Source: Alitta virens (lineage: Eukaryota > Annelida > Polychaeta > Phyllodocida > Nereididae). From it: DNA of 64,000 nucleotides. The translations under genes were made by a program, and so were the position numbers. Where the stretch lies: positions 40,621,247-40,685,246 of the forward strand of contig OW028576.1 in assembly GCA_932294295.1 (NCBI GenBank), read 5' to 3'. This document shows, one piece after another, positions 22,681 through 34,910 of the stretch; positions within the stretch are counted from its first letter, which is position 1, and each line of letters starts with the position of its first letter. Below the pieces are notes generated by a model, which saw only the letters and a program-made list of their open reading frames with translations, was not told the DNA's origin and made no database searches.

Positions 22681-23399
22681 GTATAGAAAGGTTATATTAA
22701 TCATAAGATAACAATTAATTGGCCAAGTCCCTGTACCAAAAAAGACAATGTAAAGTCGTATCGGACAAATTTTAAAGTACTATTTTGTTCGCCGCTCAGT
22801 TAAATTTAACGTGCGTAGTGATTGACATACTTCCACGGCCTATCTCGCAATTTTTTTCACCTTAAAATGATCGTGTGAGAGTGCAGTTTAAGGAAATATA
22901 TATGAAATCTTAGGGCCAATTTTTTTAACTCTGAAGTTTGTTCAGGAGCACTGTGTTCAGGTAAATTTTTTTATTATTAATAATTAAAGAAATTCAGGTG
23001 ATATGAGTCAAGTGCAAACATCTGCAAAATATTTCCAAACGTGGTTTATGTCTGGACTATTAGTTTTTGCTATAATGTGGGTTGTAACTAAATACCCGAG
23101 AGAAAATAATTTGGCGGTTCTCGCAAGTGGCAGTTTTCTCATTTGGCCGTTCTGGTACGGTGGCCGTCTTAGTATTTTGGCCGTTTTGACCAACCCCTGC
23201 TGATACACCAATTATATAGATATTGCATAGATGTAAATTAAAAGATTCTTTATTGGCATTTGCACAACAAAAGCAATGTGAAACTCCTAAGAGCTTAAAT
23301 TAGTTCAATTAAGTATTGGAATTAAGTTCATTGTATATATAATGATAATAGAGCCATTTTTACATGGTTCTTCTTCTTTGTTGTGCTAGATACCCCGGG

Positions 23400-24060
23400 A
23401 TGCCGGGTAGCTCAACCTGTAATATAAGCAGGGAGCTGCACAGTTGTTGTCATTCGTGTTTATTGTCCTGGTGGTGGCTGTTCTGGTTTAATATTGCTTC
23501 TGTCTTGTATTTATCTTATTGATTTCATTGTTGTATTAGGTTCATAATTTTTATTATATTTTTGGGCAGTTTCATCCATTGTTATATAGCTTCTTGCAAA
23601 AAGGTCTTCATACTGTATTTTTAGTTATTTTGTATTACCACCTCGCATTCCGTGAGTATGTGGTTTTGGGTTTCGTCTGGTACTTTTTTTGCATATTCTA
23701 CATGTTCTGTCTCGGTATTTATTCTTGAAGTTTCCTTTTATGTCTAGCATTCGTGTCCTTGCCTTGAACATGGTGCTCGTTAGGTGTCTATTCATTTGGT
23801 TAGTGTATTTAGCCTTCTCTGCTCCTATGTAGCCATCTATTAGGCATTGAATTTTGTTCTTGTTTTGTGTATTCGCGAATAGTCCTTCTCGGAATGTTCT
23901 GTGGATAGTTTTCCCTGATGTAGACTTTTACTTTCTTTGGTTTCATTTTTGCTAATTGTTCTTTCTTTATTCCATACTTTTTCATAGTTTTTTCTATGTC
24001 TTGTAACCACTCTTGTCTTTTCTGTTTCTTGTATTAGGAGCTCTGTTAGTTTGTTTCTAT
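23400..24060 (-). pseudogene. LINE 3' coding remnant
   Basis: The minus strand, with frame changes, reads as the C-terminal end of a non-LTR retrotransposon polyprotein, including MLDIKGNFKNKYRD and the zinc-knuckle-like CRICKKVPDETQNHILTEC (Cys-x2-Cys..His..Cys) typical after LINE reverse transcriptases. No intact frame remains and the RT core is absent here. Bases 22,681-23,399 and 24,061-24,882 show nothing recognisable beyond AT-rich DNA and TTGGCCGTTYTGG-like words at 23,110-23,190. Confidence 0.7.
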
Positions 24061-24882
24061 TTTTGTATCAGAATCTCAATCCATAACATATCCTATAATT
24101 AGCAGAACTCATGGAGATATAAATACTTACTAAGATTGGTTTTACAAATAATCTTCTGAGCCTTGTGAAGATTTCAGTGACATCACTGATGTTTGTGTAC
24201 ATTTAAGCTGTGGCCAGATCACTGATCTTCACATCCTTGAAAATAGCTTAAATAACCTAACTATGGCACATTTGTCTTCCTTGAATAATTGTACCAAGGT
24301 ATTTATTAAATCTTGGCCAATTGAGTGACACACCCACACTCTGACATATAAAATAAATGAAACTGGCCACACACACTCACTGTTCTCACTCTTTCTTGAG
24401 TGAAACAGTGTTATTAAACAAATTGGATTTTTCAATTGTTCTTTATGTTTCTGATAGCTGATTGCATTTGAAACTGTACATGTAATTAATTACAAGTAAT
24501 AACAACTAGGCCCAAGTTGAAATAAACTTATTTTCTCAAACTGTTTTAAACAGCAGATATGCAGTTAAAAAATGCTACACTCACTGAACCTGTCAATTAT
24601 GTATGTTAATGTGATAAAAAGAAACATGGTTATATTTTTTTAAAATTTGGATCTGAATTATTCTATTAGATTTGCAAAACATGTCACATTTTTCTGAAAG
24701 ACTGTTTTTTTTGGCTGCAAATAACCAGTAAATAACAGAATACTAGAAAAAATTCTATGCAACTTTTAATAGCAGGAAATTATATTTTCATTTCCCCTAG
24801 CTATATATTGCAAGGTCTTCATTTTGTCTCCCTTATTGCTAAATCATCCATCCATAGTAGCATGTGTTCACTATCAGCATCA

Positions 24883-25118
24883 GTGACGAATCGACCTGTT
24901 ACCTAGTCCATCAGTCCTAGATAGCATATCTATCCTCTGTCCCTACATTTTAAACAATAATTTGTCAACGTTTAGAATTTGACAAGAAGAATAGCTTCTA
25001 GTCGATTCGTCACTGCGCGATTCGTCCTAGCGAAAACTGGTCCATTCGTCACTCGAAAAAAGTCTGTTCGTCACCCGAAACTGGTCGATTCGTCACCCGA
25101 AATTGGTCGGTTCGTCAC
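24883..25118 (+). mobile_element. MITE-like element with GTGACGAATCGACC ends
   Basis: Starts GTGACGAATCGACC and ends GGTCGGTTCGTCAC, an imperfect inverted repeat. The right half is a small tandem array of CGAAA..TGGTCGATTCGTCACC units. Relatives occur at 44,955-45,060 and 54,609-54,843. No clear TSD was found. Confidence 0.55.
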
Positions 25119-25435
25119 TCTTATTTTTTTAAATATTTTATAAATGCAGTCTTCCCGCCGGCTAGCCTTACTCTACGGCCGCCCCCATACGACCCCCCCC
25201 CCCCCCCAGGCCCCGGCCCAACTCAAATAAGCCATACAGGCTTAATACTCTCTAACTTCACCTCAAGTTGACAACTGACAATTTTTTTAACAATCACAGT
25301 TTTATTAACAATATATAAATTAAAATGCACAATTTCATCAGCCATTTAAAAATACAGAATATTACTCTTTCACAGGTCCATTAAATGTGGCAACTTTCCT
25401 AACCAATTCCATGGATGACATTGTCTCCCCAATAA

Positions 25436-25822
25436 ACGCTCCTTCCGGTATTGTGTGTGTAAATCTGTTTTTGAATCATTGAGGTTGAATGTTGGTTAGT
25501 CTATAAGAAATTTCGGAGCGTCACAAACTCTTTCAGTCATGTGATTTCTATGGAGCTGCCGCAAATCTTTCTTTGCTCTAAAATCTTTGTTTGCTGTAAA
25601 ACAATCGGCTTTCACTAAATCTTTAATTTTAAAAATATATACAAGTTCTAATGCATTAAAATAGTTGTACTTGCCAATTCAGCGCTAACTGTCAAGGATT
25701 TCAAATCGTTAAACAACACCGACATGCTATACGCAAAACGTGCTATGCTACGGTTTCTTTGCACCAGAGGACGCCACTGTACAGCAATACAGCCACGACG
25801 CTCCTAGCGGAATTTGTACAAA
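25436..25822 (+). repeat. 387-bp duplicated block, copy 1
   Basis: Runs from ACGCTCCTTCCGGTATTG to GCGGAATTTGTACAAA and is almost identical to 27,437-27,823 (same length, very few differences). A run of Gs and Cs at about 25,192-25,207 lies just upstream. Likely part of a non-autonomous transposon; no protein is evident. Confidence 0.9.
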
Positions 25823-25965
25823 GCGTCATCAGACAATTCAACGGTGTTGACAGCATATAATCCAAGCTTTCCGCTCCTTCTGTCTCTGGCAGATAACATA
25901 TTATGAAGAAATCATTTATTATAATATAAGCATATTATTATTTATCATAATATAATAAATAATAT

Positions 25966-26038
25966 GAGCGAAGCTCACTTCCCGTAGACGAGTGGCTACA
26001 CAGTGGACAAGCCAACCGGAACTGGATACAAATTTATT
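25966..26038 (+). repeat. GAGCGAAGCTC-boundary repeat, copy 1
   Basis: Starts GAGCGAAGCTCACTTCCCGT and includes GTGGCTACACAGTGGACAAG and CCAACCGGAACTGGAT. It matches 28,564-28,640. The rest of 26,039-27,390 is AT-rich with no gene seen. Confidence 0.8.
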
Positions 26039-27385
26039 TCACCAATTATCGCTGTTGCTACTGCCGAAAGACAGCATGCCAATATCCAAATAGTCTAAAT
26101 ATCCCCCAAAATAGGTGTCTGAGCGAAAAAATAAGAAATAGCTCCTATCAAATAATCCAAAATCGACTCGCCGGATAATTTTAGTTCTTATCTGTCCCAT
26201 GAGAAGTCACAGCAATACGGGCTTCAAACAGCATGATACCAGTTGCGGAACGGCGGATTTTAGGCCAGAATAGTGATTTGAATGATTTCAATGGTTTAGT
26301 GTGCTTTGTTGATTCTGTGTGAAATGCATCAATTCAAAATCATTGCTATGTTTTCATAATTACAAAATTTAATAGAAATTGTGCTGTTTATTGATTATTA
26401 CAATAATATTTTGATTTTAATGCACAGTATGTGCATTTTTATTGTGTGTACCTCCTTTTTAATTATTAATCAAAATAAATGTAGGTACATGGATATGAAC
26501 AATCCATGTACAGTGCAATAGTAACCTACAGGTATACCTTAATATGAGTTTAAATTAGTGTAAAGATGGGAGTAATCGCTAATAATGATGATGAAAGTGA
26601 AATTATGGCTTAATATCAATTATCATTATAAATCTAGATTAAGCTGGCATGATTAACAGTAATTATAATCAAATACTTCATGTCTTTAATTGGCATGTTC
26701 ATCATCATTGTCATCATTGTGGTGTAATTAATTTTTATGTTTTTTTTATATCTACATACATTTATACATTTTATTTTAATTTTCTAAATTATCTGATTAA
26801 TTTATTTATTCCTAACATTTTGTTAAAAAAATATTTAGAATCAGTTATATACCCAAACTATATAATAACTGATTTGGTAAAATACAGAGTTGTAATTTAA
26901 CAATCTTTGCCAATCGATGAAGCAGATGAGAAATGGGTGATATATATGATACTTGAAATTTGGAGACAGGAAACCAGTTAACAGAGTGGTAATTATTTTT
27001 TATTGCCCTTGCCTAATTAAATATGTGTAACTGCTATAGCTAACAGATAATCCAGAAACATTTATTTCTGTCTCATGAAACATTCCACTGATCTTAGCAC
27101 TTTCTGGTATTAATAATATAAAAAAAAATTAAACAGTAAGGACACATATTTCTGCTCATAAAAAATTGCAAACCATCATGACCAGTGTTTTCACTGCAAG
27201 GTCCGCAATTTACTGAACGTACTAGGCAAAGCTTTCTGGGAAAAGCCAGGGAGCGATATTAGAAGTATTCGCCTGTAAGCCCAAAAACCATATATTCTTT
27301 GAATAAGTCATAGGGGATTTTGGCGAGCAAGCCCAAAGGCTAGCTCGTCGCCCAGAGACCTGCTTATCGGCCTAAAGGACATAAT

Positions 27386-27443
27386 GGAGCGGAAAGCTCA
27401 TGAATTCGGCCGCAAAGCGGCCGAATTCATGAGCTTACGCTCC
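27386..27443. repeat. Near-perfect GC-rich palindrome (hairpin)
   Basis: Two perfect 20-bp arms, 27,394-27,413 (AAGCTCATGAATTCGGCCGC) and 27,417-27,436, with a 3-base AAA loop. They are extended by GGAGCG/CGCTCC on each side with a small bulge. The right arm joins directly onto duplicated block copy 2. It resembles a transposon end hairpin and is absent before copy 1. Confidence 0.95.
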
Positions 27444-27823
27444 TTCCGGTATTGTGTGTGTAAATCTGTTTTTGAATCATTGAGGTTGAATGTTGGTTAG
27501 TCTATGAGAAATTTCGGAGCGTCACAAACTCTTTCAGTCACGTGATTTCTATGGAGCTGCCGCAAATCTTTCTTTGCTCTAAAATCTTTGTTTGCTGTAA
27601 AACAATCGGCTTTCACTAAATCTTTAATTTTAAAAATATATACAAGTTCTAATGCATTAAAATAGTTGTACTTGCCAATTCAGCGCTAACTGTCAAGGAT
27701 TTCAAATCGTTAAACAACACCGACATGCTATACGCAAAACGTGCTATGCTACGGTTTCTTTGCACCAGAGGACGCCACTGTACAGCAATACAGCCACGAC
27801 GCTCCTAGCGGAATTTGTACAAA
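27437..27823 (+). repeat. 387-bp duplicated block, copy 2
   Basis: Nearly identical partner of 25,436-25,822. After it, sequence diverges completely (AATCAAATGCACTG here, GCGTCATCAGAC after copy 1), so the block has sharp edges at both ends. Confidence 0.9.
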
Positions 27824-27929
27824 TCAAATGCACTGATTGACCTTTTGTTGATGACGTCATTGAACAATTGCGAGACCTGTGTGGTCGTAGCTCCATCTCT
27901 CGAAAGGACAGAACGCCATTGTTATCTAA

Positions 27930-28412
27930 CGTCCGATTTTGAAAATTTAAAAACCTACATGAAGTCTAATTAAAAGATGAGAGATTGTAACATTCAAAGA
28001 TGCACTGTCTGTCAAATTTGCAATTTGCTAAAACTCATCAAATAGTACTAATGGGCCAATATTTCTGTTGGATGCAAAATTCCCCAGCAGAAATATTCAG
28101 GGCAAACTAAATGTGTGTGTTAACTATGATTTTATCAGATATTATTACTAAAAATAAATCTTACATTGAAAATCCAGACTAAAACATTGGAAACACACTG
28201 GGTATGATGGCATGAAAACTAATACTTAAATTATTGTAAATTAAGACTAAATTATTTTGCAAAAGTGGGCATGTGTAATGGTAAAAAATATCATAAGACA
28301 TGAAGGCAGCATTTGTATATATATATAATTACTTGAATGTGCTAAATCTGGAGACACACACAGTAACTTTAAGTTGACATAAATATACATATAATATAGC
28401 TTCGCTCACTCG
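27930..28412 (+). repeat. 480-bp direct duplication, copy 1
   Basis: Shares GTCCGATTT, AAATTTAAAAACCTACATG, GGGCCAATATTTCTGTTGG, AAATTCCCCAGCAG, ACTGGGTATGATGGCATG and GCTTCGCTCACTC with 29,050-29,530. The duplication offset is about 1.1 kb. Both copies end at a GAGCGAAGCT motif (reverse strand). Confidence 0.9.
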
Positions 28413-28542
28413 ATCCTGGCATTGACAGCTACATATTAACATACAATTATCCAGAATGTTTTCAAGTTAATATGGTTAGCTAATAATTGTTTCATTTGCA
28501 CTATCAATAGCTCGGTGTAAGATACGGTTTATTAATATGAGC

Positions 28543-28640
28543 GAAGCTCGTCACGGCCATAGGCCGTGAGCGAAGCTCACTTCCCGTAGACAAGTGGCTA
28601 CACAGTGGACAAGCCAACCGGAACTGGATAAAAATTGATC
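28543..28640 (+). repeat. GAGCGAAGCTC repeat with CACGGCC hairpin, copy 2
   Basis: Two GAGCGAAGCTC words flank CACGGCCATAGGCCGTG (7-bp arms, ATA loop), then ACTTCCCGTAGACAAGTGG as at 25,976. The combination of short palindrome and repeated boundary word is like the hairpin at 27,394. Confidence 0.75.
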
Positions 28641-29049
28641 GCTGTTTCCAAAAAAATACATGTAATCCTATGGGAGATCAACTTAATATCACTCTTTGAC
28701 CAATGGGCCAGAACGAGACTACGTCATCACGTCAAAACAACGTCATCGGTTCAACAGTTGTGATGTCCATAATTTCGTAACGAATACACACTAGCTTGAA
28801 ACTTGGGAGAAAACTTGTTTCTCTAACTGTAACAATTCAAACAGTGACTAGAAATAGCGTTTATTTAGAAGGGGAACCCAACAGATATGAATAACAAATC
28901 AACTTGAATTGATCACGCTCGTGCCAACGACATTGTTGCGATGACGTTTTATCACACCAGGGGGCAGTTGTAAGCGATCGCAGTGCCCCTGGTGGCTGAG
29001 AAACGCATTACAATTATCTGACTTATTTTGCCTCTAAATATGTTATCTA

Positions 29050-29530
29050 TTGTCCGATTTCGAAAATTTAAAAACCTACATGAAGTCTAATTAATAGTTG
29101 AGATTTAAAGCTGCACTGTCCGTCAAATTTGCAATTTGCTATAACTCATCAAATAGTTGAAAATAACTAATGGGCCAATATTTCTGTTGGATGCAAAATT
29201 CCCCAGCAGAAATATTCAGGGCATACTAAATTTGTGTGTTAACTAATAATTTTATCAGACATTATTACTAAAAATAAATCTTACATTGAAAATCCAGACT
29301 AAAACATTGGAAACACACTGGGTATGATGGCATGAAAACTAATACTTAAATTATTGTAAATTAAGACTAAATTATTTTGCAAAAGTGGGCATGTGTAATG
29401 GTGAAAAATATCATAAGACAAGAAGGCAGCATTTGTATATATATATATAATTACTTGATGTGCTAAATCTGGAGACACAGTAACTTTAAGTTGACATAAA
29501 TATACATATAATATAGCTTCGCTCACTCCT
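29050..29530 (+). repeat. 480-bp direct duplication, copy 2
   Basis: Partner of 27,930-28,412 with scattered substitutions and small indels. Small reading frames in it are not conserved between copies, so it is non-coding. Confidence 0.9.
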
Positions 29531-29682
29531 GACATTGACAGCTACATATTAGAAGTGAATGAACAATAAACATTAAAGCCATTGAAAAGCAATATAGGGG
29601 CCTAGGCTATGGTTGTGCAACTTGATAGGGGCCCAATACCTGTGAGTGCCACAAGGCCCAGAGTGGTCCCAGTCCGCCCCTG

Positions 29683-30647
29683 GGGTGATTGTATAATGCG
29701 GACCAGGCGGACCATGCAGACCATGCGGACCAGCGCTAAAACAAACAAGCGTTTGTTTGTTTAGACAAATACAACACACCCCTATTTCGGCCGTATATTG
29801 AAGAATGCAGACCATGCAGATCATGCAGACCAAAAAGAAGTTTTAGCAATCACCAGCTTAATTTTTAAAAAATAACCAATATAAAGAATAAAGGAAAGAG
29901 TAAGGAGAACAAATTACAATGAAAGGACAGCTGCCATATGGTTGGCCAGAAGCTATTGAAAATGTTCACCTTCTGATTAGGCATTTTTTTCTTCAATCCT
30001 GATTGGCTTTCTTTAAAGACCAAGACCAAGTTTAGGAAAATGCAGACCAGGTCGATCTGAGACAAGATTTTTGAGAATACAGACCAGGTTTGATGTTAGC
30101 AATAGAAAGTTATAGAAAATGCATACCAGATTATATTAGTTATAGAAAATGCAGACCAAGTCTGACAAAGTGCAGACTAGATTTGAGAAAGTGCAGAAAA
30201 AGTTTTATGTTAACTAGTATTAGATAGTGCAGTCCAGGTTTAGAAAATGCAGACCAGGTATGAGAAAATGCAGACCAATTGAGTCTATGTCAGTATAATG
30301 GATAAATGGAAAGTGCAGACCCTGGAGGTAGAAAGTACAGGTCCAATTTATTCTCCATTAAAATATCATTTGGAATTCAAAATTTTTTTAGTCTGCATTA
30401 TACACTCTTCCACATGGATTACGAATCAAGTGCAATTACACTCCCTAACTGGCCACATAATCATAGCAACAGTCTACCTAAGAAGAAATAGTTCTTTTGG
30501 TCTGCATTGTCTGCATGGTCCATATTTTTCAATCTATGGCGAAATAGGGGTGTGTTATACTAGTCTAAACAAACAAACGGACGATCGGCGCTTGTTGGTT
30601 TTAGTGTGGTCTGCATGGTCCGCCTGGTTCGCATTATACAGTTACCC
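29683..30647. mobile_element. 965-bp long-TIR element, 9-bp TSD (Mutator-like)
   Basis: Flanked by a perfect 9-bp direct repeat CCGCCCCTG (29,674-29,682 and 30,648-30,656). Terminal inverted repeats extend about 165 bp, beginning GGGTGATTGTATAATGCGG on the left and mirrored at the right end. The interior is filled with repeated AAAATGCAGACCAG-type words. Long TIRs plus a 9-bp TSD are typical of Mutator-like elements. No transposase is present, so it is non-autonomous. The short reading frame near 30.3-30.66 kb lies within the element and is not conserved-looking. A solo end is at 16,283. Confidence 0.9.
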
Positions 30648-31454
30648 CCGCCCCTGGGCGCAGTGACGAATTAGCTGGTGGCCCCTTCAGACCGAGGTAG
30701 AAGCTGGCTGAAAGAAATTAGTTCAGTGTATTCCCACTGCGCGGCACCACTGTCAAAGGTCAAGGGTGCCTGATTCTCACCAATCATCGCCATGGCAGCC
30801 ACAAACTAGTTTGAAAGTGTTGGCATAATATTAAGCCTGGACAATGTTGAGAAAAAAACTGCATTGAAATACATAGACTGGGCAAAGTTTCCGAAATGAC
30901 AGGTGTGACATTCTCTACATGTTTATGCAAGAACATGTCATATAGGCCAAGCCAAGGACATATAAGTCCTTGTATAGGCCTATTGTCATTTGGGAACTTT
31001 CTCTGTACCTACTAACTAAATAAATGATGAGATATTGTAAAAGATTTAATGAAATACCTTTATAATAGGGCATTTATAGAAAAACCATATTTGTATACAT
31101 TTTGTTTTTGAATATGTTGAAGGAAATTTGTGTCAGATGCGTTTTTAGCATATAATGGTACTTTAAAATTGTGTTTAATTCATGATTTTGAAGTTTTTTT
31201 CGCAAACTTGGAATTCAGAAAGTTGTAAACCAGTTCAAAGTTGTAATAAAATTTTTTTGCTCATTCAATCAGTGACCTTTCAGAGTTTCAACAGCAGTTC
31301 AGTGTGACTATTACATTCATTTGCTGTTAAGTAGGCCTACAAAGCTCATTTTTGCAGGTGTAACCATTACACAACTGAGAACTCCCAGTTCCATAGGGAA
31401 TCACTGGACGGCAAAACAAATCTTTCCCTGTCTACGATTAGACTGCTAAATGAC

Positions 31455-32637
31455 TTGCGAGCAACTGGGAGCAGTCTACAGAAAGTAAAAAAAGCAATAA
31501 TTGGTGGCCTGCTTTTATATCACTATGCACATTCAAATGTACGGCGAACCGCACAATATCAATGTTTTAGTTCAAAAGCATCCTTAACAGTTATATTACA
31601 GAACTTTGTTCGTATACCTGGCAGAGGTTCTTACATGCAAATTATGCAAGTTGAGAGAAAATCATTAATAACTTTTAATAATGTATTATCAAACAAATGC
31701 TCACTCAAATGTGGTACCCCTCAAGGCTCTGTCTTAGGCTTTTTAATTTATTCCATATTAGCCAATGATATGCCAAAATGTATGAAATTCTGTAACATTG
31801 TTATTTTTGCAGATGATACAACTATTTATGTCACTGGTAACAATATCAAATTTTTGTATAAAAAAATTATGAAGATCTTTGTGAAATAGTAAAATGGTTT
31901 AACAGCAGTTCTCTTTCATTCAATATTTAAAAATCGAATTACATTTTTTTCAAACCTAAAAATAAAAAACCTAATTGTAATGGGTACATAAAATTAGAGG
32001 GCCAAGAATTAAAAAAAGTGACATATACTAAATTCCTTGGAGTAAATATTGATGAAAACCTAGATTGGAACATGCACATTAAACATCTCCTATTAAAATT
32101 AGCTTCCGGTATATACAGTCTAAATATGACAAAAAAACTTGCTATCATTCAGTTCAAAGAGACTTCTTCATTTTGCTTATATCAGAGCCATTTAAGTTAC
32201 GCAATGAGTGCCTGGGGACCTATGATCACCAACAGTATTTTAAGAAAATTGAAAGTTCAACAAAATAAAGCTGTTCGAGCATTATTCAATATAAATAAGA
32301 GAACAAGACTTCAACCATACTACAGAAAAGTAAATATTTTGACAATAGAAAGCCTTATTGACCTGTCTCTACTTAAAATTTCTTATAGATATGTTAATAA
32401 TATACTCCCAAAACGCATAGTAAATCTCTTTGAAATCCCTACACATAACTATGCAACTAGAAATAGAATTGGGCTTCACGCACCTCAACACACCTTACAA
32501 ATATACAGTAACAGTTTTCTGGCAAGATCACCACATTTATGGTTACACTTGCCCATCAATATTAAAAGTAAGAACAATATTAAATTATTTACTAAATGTT
32601 TTGTCAAGTACAAATGTAATCAATTAAAGTTGTAATT
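31455..32637 (+). pseudogene. Non-LTR retrotransposon reverse transcriptase remnant
   Basis: The first frame (31,455-31,889) carries the RT motifs CGTPQGSVLG and FADDTTIYV (catalytic FADD). After a break, the second frame (about 31,940-32,635) carries KFLGVNIDENLDWNMHIKHL, the LINE thumb-type FLGV..D..L.W..HI motif, and SYAMSAWGP. Endonuclease and the N-terminal RT fingers are missing and the two parts are in different frames, so it is 5' truncated and dead. AT-rich 3' sequence follows to about 32,955. The style suggests a Jockey/CR1-group LINE. Confidence 0.85.
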
Positions 32638-32955
32638 AAATTGTAATTTTCTCAATAAGTTGAAATATTGTATGATTTTGCAATGTGTTATGACACATAC
32701 TCGTGTTGTACTGTTTTTTAATTAATTTAATTTGTATTTTTTTTATTTTGTTTTTTTTCTTTATTTTTGTTACTTTATTAATAAATCCTAAATGTTAAAT
32801 ATAATAGGGGATACATCCACCCTTGGGTAATGGTATTTTGTAAATACTCGGATTTATCCCCTTCAAACATATTACATGTTATTTTTATACATGCTTTTTG
32901 TCACATATACTTGTAAATTAATGTACTTGAGTGTTGGTGAATAATAAAATGTCTA

Positions 32956-33873
32956 AATATTATGGTTCGATAAATGATCTGTAACCTCAGATGGTGTTAG
33001 AGCAGCACTTCAGCACATGATTTGATGGCATTCATTTATAGTAGAAGTCGTAACATTCATTGGCATTAGAAATACAACATATAGTTAGATAGCAAATAAT
33101 AAAAAAGTGAAAATTAAAATAAGTGAATTACAAATTATAAATTTAAGGAATTTAAATAACCATATTCGCTTACGTTCATATGCTGCACAGTGTTCCGAAG
33201 TAATACGTAATGCATTTCATACAGTAATCTTTGTAATAAAGAAATACTTTCACATACAGCATCAACTATTTATGTCCTCATATTCCTAATCTGATTTATG
33301 TAAATACTACGCTGGTACGTATATATTGTGTCAATAAAACCTTTAATTACTATAAATCAATACATTTGTACACAGTTAGGCCTCTTTTAGCATGCAATAA
33401 CACTGCCTAAAAAGGCTGATTTGCATTCATAATTCATATTCTGAAATCATACACAGGACAGTGATGGAATATTTTGCTGGTGAACCAACACATTAATTTT
33501 AACAAGTCATTGGACATATTGAATGATGTACTTAATTTGTTACAGCATACAGTAAGGTGAATTAACTTCATTGGCAAACAAATGAAAATGTGTATAACAG
33601 CTCACTGAAAGGCATACAAAAAAATATAATAATTTTTTTTTTACACCGATTGCACAAAAATCCTTGTAACTCTTTCTTTCCAAAAAAAAAGATTACATGA
33701 CTCCTAATGCAACTAAAAGTACATTAATTAACTCCATAATTTCCTCGAGCACCTTGGGCAATTTAAAGAATCATTCAAGCACTGACCTCCTCAAATAATT
33801 AATACACTCCAATAAAATGAATGAACGCAGTAACACTCTGCTTAACACAAAATAAAGTCTTTAAGTAACAAAG
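32956..33873. other. AT-rich, no gene seen; 3' flank of minus-strand gene
   Basis: Contains long T/A runs near 33,630-33,690 and no plausible reading frame. Part of it is probably 3' UTR of the minus-strand gene ending at 33,874. Confidence 0.4.
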
Positions 33874-34906
33874 TCAGCATATCTCGCAGGTCAGCTGATT
33901 GATCTGCTTGATTGTGTTGTGGATGTCCTGTACGGACTTGCCATTGCGATCTTCAAACGACATGGTATGCGAGTCAGTTGTTTTATTTTATGGATGCCTG
34001 CATAATGGTTTCGAAAGGTGATGACTCTAATGAGGCATCATCTAGACGAGGGGTATAGCTTTCTGTCACGAACTGTTTAGGACATTGTTGCATGTGACAG
34101 ATGCGTCTGTGATCTGTTTCAAACAATGTTGCGGTTGTACGAGCATGGCATCGCCTGGTCATAGTGGTTCATGGGGATTTTACCAGACATTTCGATCATG
34201 ATAGTGTTTCGGTATCTGTTGTCGCAGTGAATCTTGCTGTTTTGTGTGGACATGGGTGTGTACAAATGAACAACTTCTGTTTGTAGAAACATCCGGGGGT
34301 TAATGGAAAAATCAGTCTGCAACAGTGAATGAAGCAGTCCTCCCAACAGGTTGTTGTGGGATACACTAATGTTGTGTACCCCTGTTAGCATGTTTTGGCT
34401 GTAAACAGAAAACCATGACTATACAATCCTTTCATTTTACCAATATTTCATTTTACCAGTCAAAACGACTTGCATGCATTTTTCATTGACATATGTGATA
34501 GCCGTATATACTAACCAGTCCTATTTAGACAGTACATGTGGCATTTGTAATTTTCACATTTTTGCCAATTAAGTATTCAATTGCAAGACTTGACATACAC
34601 TCGTAAATCATCGGTGTTAATTTGTAGCATGTCTGCAATAGTGCAGGTAAAATTAACTACATAACAGTAATACAATACATATATTACTAAATAGCAACAA
34701 ATATCAGAATCAGTACAAATTAATTTACAATTCGCCATCTCGTGGGAACTCTCTGGACTACAGGGAAGTGAAATAGAATTGTAATGGATACCTTTTTTAT
34801 ATTTTCTTTGGTGTTAGATGCTTGGATGTGAACTTTCTGCTCCTTAGTGTTAATCCTGAAATCACTCTGGCTCTTTTTCGACACTTTCTTGGTGTTTGAA
34901 ACATTG
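33874..34906 (-). pseudogene. Unidentified multi-exon gene, possibly decayed
   Basis: Minus-strand exons that join in phase: 34,906-34,792 (acceptor TATGTTGCAG, donor AAAAAG|GTATCC), 34,757-34,729 (acceptor CTTCCCTGTAG, donor GAATT|GTAAAT) and 34,398 onward (acceptor TCTGTTTACAG). The frame encodes lysine-rich NTKKVSKKSQSDFRI, then SREFPRDGEF, then LLGGLLHSLLQTDFSINPRM and SGKIPMNHYDQAMPC, with a stop at 34,119. Protein-like sequence continues in other frames (FETDHRRICHMQQCPKQF, then SFEDRNGKSVQDIHNTIKQ, stop at 33,874), suggesting one or two frameshifts from decay, or indels in the assembly. I do not recognise the family. The start codon is unresolved. Confidence 0.5.
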
Positions 34907-34910
34907 CTGC

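Noticed and set aside
27394..27436. Cloning-linker contamination
   Set aside because: Resembles EcoRI/EagI linkers but continues as GGAGCG/CGCTCC into genomic repeat; kept only as a remote alternative.
30298..30666. 122-codon gene
   Set aside because: It lies within the long-TIR element and overlaps its inverted end; no homology-like motif.
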